DNA from: Candidatus Nanohaloarchaea archaeon
GTDB lineage: Archaea; EX4484-52; GLR71
DNA length: 8,185 bases
Direction: 5' to 3'
Assembly (NCBI GenBank): GCA_030636615.1
Contig: DAOVWP010000025.1
Location: forward strand, 1 to 8,185
The notes beneath the pieces were generated by a model, which was given only the letters and a program-made list of their open reading frames with translations, was not told the DNA's origin and did no database searches. How positions within the stretch are numbered: the stretch's first letter is position 1; every line of letters begins with the position of its first letter. A program made the position numbers and the translations under genes. This document shows, piece by piece, positions 1 through 6,674 of the stretch.

Positions 1-722
1 TTAACCTTATTTTTAGTATTCCGATAGTAAGTCTGCCCGTTATCAAGATGAAACAATTTCTTCATATACAATACCTTAAAAACAAAAAAATATTTGAAAA
101 GCGATTTGAACACAACAAAACCATCCATAAACGGATTAAACTTCGATGTCCCAAGACGCGGCGCATAAGATATAGGTATATTCAGCACAGAATAATTTCC
201 CTGCGCAGACTTAGTAGTAATCTCAGTCTCTATTCCAAAACCATCTTCCTTAAGATCAAGATGCCTAATTGCATCCTTAGTAAGACCGCGAAGCCCTGAA
301 AGATTATCATATCTCCTGCGAAAAAGAATAAAAAATGTGAACCGTGAAAAAAAATCACTTAAGATGAAAACCTTCGGAAGAGAATTTGCCAGAAACTGAT
401 TCCTATATCCAAATACACAATCATGTGTCTTAAGCCCTTCTTCAATTTCAGGGATTTTATCAAGAGGATATGTAAGATCAACATCTGTAAATATTACATC
501 ATCATCCACATGCTTGAAAGCTGTTCGAAGCGCTTCACCCTTACCCTTACCATGATCAAATATCACTTCAACTCCCATTTCTTTCGCAATCTCGACAGTA
601 TTATCAGTAGAATGCGCATCAACAACAACAATCCTATAATCCTTCTTGATATGTCTTATGATAGAAATAGTTTCTTTTACAGACTCCGCTTCATCTTTAG
701 TAGGAAGAACAATAGTTACCAT
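1..722 (-). CDS. Family 2 glycosyltransferase, dolichol-phosphate sugar synthase-like (3' end outside window)
   Basis: The minus-strand frame is open for 240 codons from ATG at 722 to the window edge, with no stop, so the C-terminus is missing. The protein has GT-A family 2 hallmarks in order: an LPTKDEAESV start (residues 6-15), VVDAHSTDNT (33-42) for nucleotide-sugar binding, GKGKGEALRTAF (58-69), the metal-binding DVD of TDVDLTYP (79-86), SGLRGLTKDA (142-151), DGFGIETEI (160-168) and a basic RLGTSK (190-195). This pattern is known from dolichol-phosphate mannose/glucose synthase-like enzymes, which load a sugar from a nucleotide donor onto a membrane lipid carrier for glycan or S-layer glycosylation. 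The sugar and acceptor cannot be read from sequence. No full membrane helix is seen in the visible part, though residues 206-220 are hydrophobic and aromatic. The start is supported by a GAGATGAT ribosome binding site six bases upstream and a box A further up. Confidence 0.9.
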   Translation of the reverse strand, partial: MVTIVLPTKDEAESVKETISIIRHIKKDYRIVVVDAHSTDNTVEIAKEMGVEVIFDHGKGKGEALRTAFKHVDDDVIFTDVDLTYPLDKIPEIEEGLKTHDCVFGYRNQFLANSLPKVFILSDFFSRFTFFILFRRRYDNLSGLRGLTKDAIRHLDLKEDGFGIETEITTKSAQGNYSVLNIPISYAPRLGTSKFNPFMDGFVVFKSLFKYFFVFKVLYMKKLFHLDNGQTYYRNTKNKV

Positions 723-728
723 AATCTC

Positions 729-736
729 ATCATCTC
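729..736 (-). promoter_or_regulatory. Ribosome binding site of the glycosyltransferase gene
   Basis: GAGATGAT sits six bases before the ATG at 722 and can pair with the archaeal 16S 3' end (GAGGTGAT complement, with one G-U pair). The longer string TTGAGATGATG (728-738) also occurs before the HTH regulator gene, which supports both starts. Confidence 0.65.
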
Positions 737-758
737 AATTAAATATCAGATCAACCTT

Positions 759-766
759 GTATATAT
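759..766 (-). promoter_or_regulatory. Box A (TATA) of the glycosyltransferase gene
   Basis: The minus strand reads AGAGATATATACAAGG across 755-770. A TATA element centred near 763 predicts transcription starting about 26 bases downstream near 737, just in front of the ribosome binding site. Read from sequence only. Confidence 0.5.
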
Positions 767-807
767 CTCTATCCCACCCCAGAATAGATCTCAAATACCC
801 TTACTCC

Positions 808-815
808 AATATAAA
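808..815 (+). promoter_or_regulatory. Candidate box A of the 837-1175 gene
   Basis: AATATAAA is centred about 25 bases upstream of the ATG at 837. That is the spacing expected if the transcript begins at or next to the start codon (leaderless). No ribosome binding site is seen before 837, which fits. The element is AT-rich in an AT-rich gap, so it is tentative. Confidence 0.4.
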
Positions 816-836
816 CCACAAATACCAATTATTCAT

Positions 837-1175
837 ATGCACAGCAACACTTTTTCAGAAAATCTGCTGAAAATAATAATGACAACAGATTCATTCACAA
901 ATGATATAGACAACCACATCAAAAACATAAGGATCTTATCAGAAAAACACATAGAAGACGATAAAGATGCAAAACTGTTCAAAGAACTCAATGATACAGA
1001 AATAAAAGCAATGCTCCGATTCACAGAAAAACCACACGGCAGACATCATATAGCAGAACTGGAACAGATGATGAAGCAATATGATACTTCTTCAGTATTA
1101 AGAATTTTCTTAAAACATTTCTATAAGCACGAGGGCCATAAATTGGTGCACACAGACATCCTGAAAAAGATGTGA
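837..1175 (+). CDS. Hypothetical small protein, 112 residues
   Basis: I do not recognise this protein. The frame runs from ATG 837 to TGA 1173-1175 and encodes a polar, charged, probably all-helical soluble protein with no signal peptide or membrane helix. Histidines are frequent in the C-terminal half (KPHGRHH at 65-71, and KHFYKHEGHKLVH at 93-105). It lies in the gap between the divergent glycosyltransferase gene and the MNT/HEPN operon. The start at 837 is chosen because a possible box A lies about 25 bases upstream, suggesting a leaderless transcript. ATG at 879 would give 98 residues. The same open frame continues upstream to 423 across the opposite-strand glycosyltransferase gene, but that part is antisense and is not proposed as coding. 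The call rests on the open frame and a plausible composition, without a family match. Confidence 0.55.
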   Translation: MHSNTFSENLLKIIMTTDSFTNDIDNHIKNIRILSEKHIEDDKDAKLFKELNDTEIKAMLRFTEKPHGRHHIAELEQMMKQYDTSSVLRIFLKHFYKHEGHKLVHTDILKKM

Positions 1176-1197
1176 TTTAAAGAATAAAAACAAAAAG

Positions 1198-1205
1198 TTT
1201 ATATA
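1198..1205 (+). promoter_or_regulatory. Box A of the MNT/HEPN operon
   Basis: TTTATATA preceded by the purine-rich CAAAAAG is close to the archaeal box A/BRE consensus. It predicts a start near 1228, about 21 bases before the ATG at 1249, and the palindromic operators lie directly downstream. Confidence 0.7.
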
Positions 1206-1206
1206 G

Positions 1207-1246
1207 ATACCTGAATTAAGGTATAATCATACCTGAAAAGTGGTAT
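1207..1246 (+). promoter_or_regulatory. Two tandem 18-bp palindromes, probable operator
   Basis: ATACCTGAATTAAGGTAT (1207-1224) and ATACCTGAAAAGTGGTAT (1229-1246) share the same first nine bases and the same ATACC/GGTAT inverted arms. They begin 22 bp apart, about two helical turns. They lie between box A and the start codon and cover the expected transcription start, which is where a repressor would act. The product of the first gene has a winged-helix domain, so autoregulation is the obvious inference. Binding is not shown by the sequence. Confidence 0.6.
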
Positions 1247-1248
1247 TT

Positions 1249-1863
1249 ATGATTACACAAAAACAATTGAAAATCCTAGGACTTTTTAATAGAAATATCT
1301 TTAGAGACTATTCATTCAAAGAACTGAAAGAACTATCAAAAGAAAAATCAAATTCTGTACTTCAAAATGCAATTAAACAATTCCTTGCAGAAGATCTTAT
1401 AGAAGAAAGGAAAATCGGCACAAGCAAACTATATAAGATAAATCACAACAATAACAGAGTATACAGTTACCTGAATCTTTTTGTAAAAGAAAATTTACCA
1501 AAACCAGTCAAAAAAACAATGACAATTCTCAAAAAAGAACTAGATAAAGTAACATGCTTTTATTCAATAATAATATTTGGTTCATATGCAATAAATAAAC
1601 AAAATAATAAGTCAGACTTGGATATTGCCATAATCATAGAAAAAGACAAAAAGCAAATCCAAAGAGCGCTTGATTCAGCATCAGAATTAACATTATTACA
1701 TTTAGATGGCCACATAATATTAAAAAAAGAATTATTAGACATGTTAAAGGCAGATTATGAAAATCTTGGTAAACAAATTGCAGGAAAACATCTGGTAATA
1801 CATAACCCAGAAATCTTTTACTCGATAATAAAAGAAGGTATTAAAAATGGATTCAGATTATAA
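1249..1863 (+). CDS. Winged-helix domain fused to minimal nucleotidyltransferase (MNT type)
   Basis: The 204-residue protein has two parts. Residues 1-65 (MITQKQLKILGLF through SKLYKINH) look like a winged helix, with a recognition-helix region (NSVLQNAIKQFLAEDLI) and a beta-wing. Residues 95-204 form a polymerase-beta-type minimal nucleotidyltransferase with FGSYAINKQNNKSDLDIAI (110-128): G111-S112 and the metal-binding D123 and D125. MNT proteins act with HEPN partners; in characterised pairs the MNT protein is the antitoxin and can AMP-modify the HEPN toxin. The HEPN gene follows here with a 17-base overlap. The start is set at ATG 1249, which begins right at the winged-helix domain. GTG at 1240 would add three residues and lies inside the second operator. 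Its own DNA-binding domain and the operator palindromes suggest autorepression. The exact role (toxin-antitoxin or defence) is inference. Confidence 0.88.
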   Translation: MITQKQLKILGLFNRNIFRDYSFKELKELSKEKSNSVLQNAIKQFLAEDLIEERKIGTSKLYKINHNNNRVYSYLNLFVKENLPKPVKKTMTILKKELDKVTCFYSIIIFGSYAINKQNNKSDLDIAIIIEKDKKQIQRALDSASELTLLHLDGHIILKKELLDMLKADYENLGKQIAGKHLVIHNPEIFYSIIKEGIKNGFRL

Positions 1864-2323
1864 ATTATATTTAGAAAGAGCACAGAATGAACTAAGATTA
1901 TCAAAGATTATATTTCAAATAAGCAATAACAAAGATTTTCAGCTGGAAAATTTAAAGTTACCGATATTTGATACATATTACAGCGCAGTTATTTCACACT
2001 CATACTATTGTATATTCTATTGCGCAAAAGCATATCTTCTCAAAAAAACAATAAAAACACAACCGCCAGAAGAACATAAAAAAACATTTGAAGAATTGAA
2101 AAAATTAGTTGAAAACGGAGTATTGGATATTGAAATACTAAGATTATACGAAAAACTACTTATCGAAGCAGATACTCTTCTGGGGATTTTTCAACTGGAA
2201 AAAAGCAAGAGAGGAAAATTCACATACAAAACACTTCCACAGGCAAACAAAGAACCATCAGGAGAAAGCCTAAACAACGCGCAAACATTCTTCAGACACA
2301 TATACAATTTATGCAATGAATAA
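1847..2323 (+). CDS. HEPN-domain protein, partner of the upstream nucleotidyltransferase
   Basis: This 158-residue, mostly helical protein begins 17 bases inside the MNT gene, behind an AAGGT motif seven bases upstream, so the two are probably translationally coupled. The HEPN signature is the helix YYSAVISHSYYCIFYCAKAYLLKK (44-67), followed by EEHKKTFEELKKLV (75-88), a long helix with RLYEKLLIEADTLLGIF (99-115), RGKFTY (122-127) and a last helix NNAQTFFRHIYNL (143-155). HEPN proteins paired with MNT proteins include ribonuclease toxins. The catalytic R-x4-6-H motif of the HepT-type RNases is not evident, so it may be a non-nuclease HEPN or a substrate-binding partner. It ends 12 bases before the convergent mutL gene. 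Family assignment is firm, biochemical activity is open. Confidence 0.85.
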   Translation: MDSDYKLYLERAQNELRLSKIIFQISNNKDFQLENLKLPIFDTYYSAVISHSYYCIFYCAKAYLLKKTIKTQPPEEHKKTFEELKKLVENGVLDIEILRLYEKLLIEADTLLGIFQLEKSKRGKFTYKTLPQANKEPSGESLNNAQTFFRHIYNLCNE

Positions 2324-2335
2324 AAGAACAATCAC

Positions 2336-4099
2336 TCAAACAACCCTCTTAAACATCTTCTCCAGTTCATAATGATTAAGCCGCACAATCGTAGGTCTCC
2401 CATGCGGACAGGAATAAGGATTATCGCAACCGAAAAGCTGTGATATCAGCTTCTTCATCTCAACTATATTCAACTCCTTCCCTGCCTTTATAGCTGCCCT
2501 GCAAGACATCCGAACAATTATCTCCTCACGCCGCTTTTCCACAGATAAACCCTTTTTTATCCCTGAAAATTCACCCAAAAGATCAACAACCTTTTCCTTT
2601 GTTTCCACAACCCCAAAAAAAGAAGGTACAGATCGCAAAACATAAGAAGATGCATCAAATTCTTCGATATCAAAGCCGAGATCACGAAGGACAGATATAT
2701 TTTCCTCAAGAACAGCAACCTCCTTAGTGCTCAACGCCAGACGGACAGGACTTACAAGCACCTGCACTTTAGAAGAATCAAAAAATTTAGCCATAAACTG
2801 CTCATATAATACCCTCTCCTCAGCCGCATGTTGATCAACAAGCACAAGCCCGTCATCATCTTCACAGAGAATATAAGTAAGCGCCACCTGCCCGATCACC
2901 CTGAGCGGCAGATCTTCAATATCTTCTGCGCCTGATGGCGGATCAAGCAACTGCGACTGATTATCTTTATGCACTTTATATTTCGAAAATTGCGACACTT
3001 TCTTCCTGCCACCACCAGCCCCCTTATCCTCAAACACTTCAGCAATCTTACCTGCAAAATTAGCCACTGACTTATCAAATTCCTTGGATACAGGAACATC
3101 CCTGACAAAATCCTGTTTTTTGAGCGTATCCTTAACAGCCTCATACACAGCATTATACAGATAACTCTCATCCACAAATTTTATCTCAATCTTCGAAGGA
3201 TGGACATTCACATCAACTGAAGAGAAATCAATATCAAGCTTCAATACAAAAACAGGATGCCTCTGGCTCATAAGCAGAGTATGATAAGCATCATACACAG
3301 CATTTGTCACCAGTTTATTTCGCACAAACCTGCCATTGACAAAAATCGACTGGTAACCTCGATCAGATCTGGTAAGCGCTGGCTTTGAGATATAACCAAA
3401 CACCTTCACAGACCCGCCGCTATGATCAACCCTGATCATATCTTTAGCGATTTCCTTTCCATATACATCAGCAATAGAATCCAGCATAGTAGACGACTTC
3501 GGAGAGTTGAGCGCAAGTTTCCCAAAATTATACAGTTTAAAACCAACAGAGGGATAACACAGAATATATCTCTGGACAATATCAGCTATACGCGAATACT
3601 CCACAGAAACAGATTTCAGGTATTTCTTGCGCGCAGGAGTATTGAAAAACAGATCCTCAACACCCACAATAGTTCCTTTCGGTGACCCGCACCCATCAAC
3701 ACTGCTCACAACACCTCCAACAGCCTCAACTCTTGTACCTTCCAGATCATACTCAGTCCTTGTCGTCATAGTGACTTTAGACACTGCCGCAATAGAAGAT
3801 AATGCCTCACCGCGAAAACCAAGAGAAGCAATAGAAGACAGATCCTTTTCAGATAATATCTTGCTTGTAGCATGCCGCTCAAACGAAAGCCGGACATCAG
3901 ATTTATCAATACCCTCACCATTATCCCTGACCCTTATGACACCAATTCCCCCATCTTCCACCTCAACAACAATTTCATCTGCTCCGGCATCAATAGAATT
4001 CTCAATAAGTTCTTTGACAACTGATGAAGGCCGCTCCACAACTTCACCTGCAGCAATCTTGTTTATTATCTCCTCTCCAAGCTGTTTTATCTTTTTCAT
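2336..4099 (-). CDS. mutL: DNA mismatch repair protein MutL, endonuclease type
   Basis: Full-length MutL of 587 residues. The N-terminal GHKL ATPase shows motif I (E33, N34, D37 in KELIENSIDAG), motif II (DNGEGID, 59-65) and motif III (GFRGEAL, 94-100). A linker of about 60-80 low-complexity residues precedes the C-terminal dimerisation/nuclease domain from about 400. That domain carries the metal-binding endonuclease motif DQHAAEERVLYE (422-433, matching DQHA-x2-E-x4-E), CRAAIKAG (533-540) and CPHGRP (564-569). MutL proteins with this motif nick the daughter strand themselves and belong to MutH-independent repair, so no mutH is expected. The start ATG overlaps the mutS stop (ATGA), with GAGGT at 4107-4111 seven bases upstream. 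It couples ATP-driven signalling from MutS to strand incision. All key residues appear intact. Confidence 0.98.
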   Translation of the reverse strand: MKKIKQLGEEIINKIAAGEVVERPSSVVKELIENSIDAGADEIVVEVEDGGIGVIRVRDNGEGIDKSDVRLSFERHATSKILSEKDLSSIASLGFRGEALSSIAAVSKVTMTTRTEYDLEGTRVEAVGGVVSSVDGCGSPKGTIVGVEDLFFNTPARKKYLKSVSVEYSRIADIVQRYILCYPSVGFKLYNFGKLALNSPKSSTMLDSIADVYGKEIAKDMIRVDHSGGSVKVFGYISKPALTRSDRGYQSIFVNGRFVRNKLVTNAVYDAYHTLLMSQRHPVFVLKLDIDFSSVDVNVHPSKIEIKFVDESYLYNAVYEAVKDTLKKQDFVRDVPVSKEFDKSVANFAGKIAEVFEDKGAGGGRKKVSQFSKYKVHKDNQSQLLDPPSGAEDIEDLPLRVIGQVALTYILCEDDDGLVLVDQHAAEERVLYEQFMAKFFDSSKVQVLVSPVRLALSTKEVAVLEENISVLRDLGFDIEEFDASSYVLRSVPSFFGVVETKEKVVDLLGEFSGIKKGLSVEKRREEIIVRMSCRAAIKAGKELNIVEMKKLISQLFGCDNPYSCPHGRPTIVRLNHYELEKMFKRVV

Positions 4100-6624
4100 T
4101 CTCCTGACCTCACAAATCGTCTAAGCGACATAGGCACTTCAGAAGACTGTAATTTCTTAACAGTTTTCCCCTTCACCTTACCATTCATCCGACAATCGAT
4201 TTTGTCGGACAACTTATCATCCCCCTCAAACATTCCCATTATCTCTTTTGACTTATCAAGCACCTTTTTTGGAAGACCTGCAAGCTTTGCAACCTCAATC
4301 CCATAACTCTTGTCCGTGCCGCCCATGACAATACGCCGCAAAAATATCACATCCCCACCTTTTTCCTTAACAGCCACATTGAAATTCTTGATCCCGTCAT
4401 ACTGCTCACTCATCTTATTAAGGACATGATAATGCGTTGCAAAAAGTGTCTTTGCGCCAATACTTTGATAGATATGCTCAGCTACAGCCCATGCAATTGA
4501 CACCCCATCATATGTTGATGTCCCTCTGCCAATCTCATCAAGCACAATAAGACTCCTCTCTGTCGCATTATTGATTATGTTTGCAGTCTCACTCATCTCC
4601 ACCATAAAAGTTGACTGACCATGGGACAGATCATCAAATGCGCCAATACGAGTAAATATCCGATCAACTATACCAAGCTTTGCGCTATCTGCAGGAACAA
4701 AACTTCCGATCTGCGCAAGAAGCTGTATAATCGCCACCTGTCTCATAAAAGTAGATTTACCGCTCATATTACAGCCGGTAATGATCATCATTTTCATCTT
4801 TTCAGAAAAACTGCAATCATTTGAGACAAAACTCTCATCGACAAGTTTTTCCACAACAGGATGCCGACCGCCGTTTATCTCCAGATCATATCCCTCGCAG
4901 ACCTCAGGTTTGATATAATTATTCAACTGCGCAACATCTGCAAGAGAACTCACAACATCAACACTCGCAAGATTTCTTGCAGTGCTTTGCAAATCACTTA
5001 TCCTTATACATATTTTTTCAACAACAGAAGAGAAAATCTGCGCTTCAATTCCAAGCATCCTCTCCTCTGCCCCAAGCACTTTCTCTTCCATCTGCTTAAG
5101 CTCTTCCGTAATATAACGCTCAGCATTCGCCAGTGTCTGCTTTCTGATATAATCTTCAGGAGCCTTATCCTTGTAAGTATTGGTTATCTCAATATAATAT
5201 CCAAACACCTTATTGAACCCGACCCTTAGAGACTTGATACCTGAGCGCTCCCTCTCTTTTTTCTCAAGACGCACAATCCAGTCCCGACCGCCATGAAGGA
5301 TTGATCTCAACTCATCAACTGAAGAGTTATATCCACCTTTTATCACATGCCCAAGTTTCAGGTTCAGAGACGAATCTTCATCTATAGAATCATCAATAAG
5401 TTTACATATCTCAGACAGGTCAGCAAAATCCGCGCATCTCAGCACATACGAAGAATCTGAATTGGATATGACTTTCTTAAGTTTCGGAACCTGTTCAATT
5501 GATCTTTTCAACGCCACAAGATCCCTCGGATTAGCAGAACCGAGCGAAACCTTGCCGACAAGCCGCTCAATATCATTCACTTTAGCAAGTATTTCTCTTG
5601 TATCGGATTTCATGATAGAATCATTGCAAAAAGAGTCAACTGCATCAAGTCTTGATTTAATCACCTTCGCATCCATCAGAGGCCGCAGGATACATGAGCG
5701 AAGAAGACGACCACCCATAGGTGTAAGCGTCCGATCAATCACAGACAGAAGCGATCCGTTGCACGAACCATCCCTGACATTTGATACAATCTCAAGATTC
5801 CTCAGCGTTGATGGATCAATTATCATGTAACTATCGCTCGCAAATTTGCGTATCTTTGTTATCTGCGACAAACTGGTCTTTTGGGTATCATAAAGATAAG
5901 TTATCAATGCCCCTGCAGAACACACAATAACCTCATCATCATCAATCCCATAACCTGCCAGCGACACAGTATCAAAATGAGTGGTCAGTCTCTTGTAGGC
6001 ATTCCGGAAATCAAAATTATAAGAATCATATCTTGTCACAAAGACTCCCTGATCCTTAAGATGTGCAATAACGGAACGATCATCAAAATCAAAAGACACA
6101 AGACACTCCTGCGGTGAAAACCTTGGTATCTCAGAAAAAAGCTTCACTACATCACTAACATGTGTAACTGTAAACTCACCGGTTGACAGGTCGCACACAG
6201 AAACACCATACTTTCCTCTAACAGAAAATATAGACATAATATAATTATTGACCTTCTGACCGACACACTCATCACTCACAATTGTTCCGGGAGTCACAAC
6301 CCTGAGTACATCCCTTTTTACCAGACCTTTTGCAAACTTTGGATCCTCTGTCTGCTCAACTATGACAACCTTATACCCCTTTTTCACAAGCTTTGGAAGA
6401 TAATTATCAAGAGCATGATAAGGTATGCCTGCAAGCGGCGCCTCTTTTACACCTTTGCCTCTTTTTGTAAGTGTAATCTCAAGCTCTCTTGAAACTGTTT
6501 TAGCATCATCATAGAATGTTTCATAGAAGTCACCCATCCTGAAAAGCACGACACAGTCTGGATGCTTATTCTTGATATTCATGTACTGTCTCATTCCTGG
6601 AGACAGATTATCAGTATCAACCAT
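4096..6624 (-). CDS. mutS: DNA mismatch repair protein MutS
   Basis: Full-length 842-residue bacterial-type MutS (MutS1). The mismatch-reading Phe-x-Glu motif is F33-Y34-E35 in RMGDFYETFYDDA. The connector, core and clamp domains fill the middle (FNKVFGYYIEITN is typical of the clamp/core junction). The ABC-type ATPase has Walker A GCNMSGKST (617-625), Walker B LIVLDE (692-697), the signature region GRGTSTYDG (699-707) and the H-loop ATHYH (729-733). It recognises mispairs and small loops and loads MutL. The unusual C-terminus (SSEVPMSLRRFV) may be a sliding-clamp contact. It overlaps mutL by four bases and lies 50 bases downstream of the HTH regulator gene. No ribosome binding site is seen before ATG 6624, and a possible box A or T-rich terminator lies 25-34 bases upstream. 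Archaea carry MutS1/MutL only patchily. Confidence 0.98.
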   Translation of the reverse strand: MVDTDNLSPGMRQYMNIKNKHPDCVVLFRMGDFYETFYDDAKTVSRELEITLTKRGKGVKEAPLAGIPYHALDNYLPKLVKKGYKVVIVEQTEDPKFAKGLVKRDVLRVVTPGTIVSDECVGQKVNNYIMSIFSVRGKYGVSVCDLSTGEFTVTHVSDVVKLFSEIPRFSPQECLVSFDFDDRSVIAHLKDQGVFVTRYDSYNFDFRNAYKRLTTHFDTVSLAGYGIDDDEVIVCSAGALITYLYDTQKTSLSQITKIRKFASDSYMIIDPSTLRNLEIVSNVRDGSCNGSLLSVIDRTLTPMGGRLLRSCILRPLMDAKVIKSRLDAVDSFCNDSIMKSDTREILAKVNDIERLVGKVSLGSANPRDLVALKRSIEQVPKLKKVISNSDSSYVLRCADFADLSEICKLIDDSIDEDSSLNLKLGHVIKGGYNSSVDELRSILHGGRDWIVRLEKKERERSGIKSLRVGFNKVFGYYIEITNTYKDKAPEDYIRKQTLANAERYITEELKQMEEKVLGAEERMLGIEAQIFSSVVEKICIRISDLQSTARNLASVDVVSSLADVAQLNNYIKPEVCEGYDLEINGGRHPVVEKLVDESFVSNDCSFSEKMKMMIITGCNMSGKSTFMRQVAIIQLLAQIGSFVPADSAKLGIVDRIFTRIGAFDDLSHGQSTFMVEMSETANIINNATERSLIVLDEIGRGTSTYDGVSIAWAVAEHIYQSIGAKTLFATHYHVLNKMSEQYDGIKNFNVAVKEKGGDVIFLRRIVMGGTDKSYGIEVAKLAGLPKKVLDKSKEIMGMFEGDDKLSDKIDCRMNGKVKGKTVKKLQSSEVPMSLRRFVRSGE
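4107..4111 (-). promoter_or_regulatory. Ribosome binding site of mutL inside the mutS end
   Basis: GAGGT lies seven bases before the mutL ATG, within the last codons of mutS. A second match, AGGAG (4101-4105), is only one base from the ATG and too close to be the working site. This supports reinitiation or coupled translation of mutL. Confidence 0.6.
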
Positions 6625-6648
6625 ATAGTAAAGAATACTTTAGAAAAA

Positions 6649-6658
6649 CTTAAAAACC
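6649..6658 (-). promoter_or_regulatory. T-rich element before mutS: box A or terminator of the regulator gene
   Basis: On the minus strand GGTTTTTAAGTTTTTC spans 6643-6658. TTTTTAAG centred about 29 bases before the mutS ATG could be a weak box A for a nearly leaderless mutS transcript. The two T5 tracts just after the regulator stop could equally be an archaeal oligo-T terminator. A perfect 10-bp palindrome, AGATATATCT (6665-6674), borders the regulator stop codon. The sequence does not decide between these roles. Confidence 0.35.
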
Positions 6659-6674
6659 TTATTAAGATATATCT

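Noticed and set aside
423..836. Long plus-strand open frame leading into the 837 gene
   Set aside because: It runs antisense through the well-supported glycosyltransferase gene and its upstream control region; only the part from 837 is free of that overlap.
833..1024. Minus-strand open frame opposite the small hypothetical gene
   Set aside because: Serine- and phenylalanine-rich shadow translation with no ribosome binding site. The plus-strand frame is longer, has a more protein-like composition and a plausible promoter.
1240..1242. GTG start for the nucleotidyltransferase gene
   Set aside because: No ribosome binding site in front, lies inside the second operator palindrome and adds only three residues; ATG 1249 starts right at the winged-helix domain.
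3627..4124. Plus-strand open frame opposite the start of mutL
   Set aside because: Low-complexity Ser/Thr/Pro-rich shadow of the conserved MutL ATPase domain.
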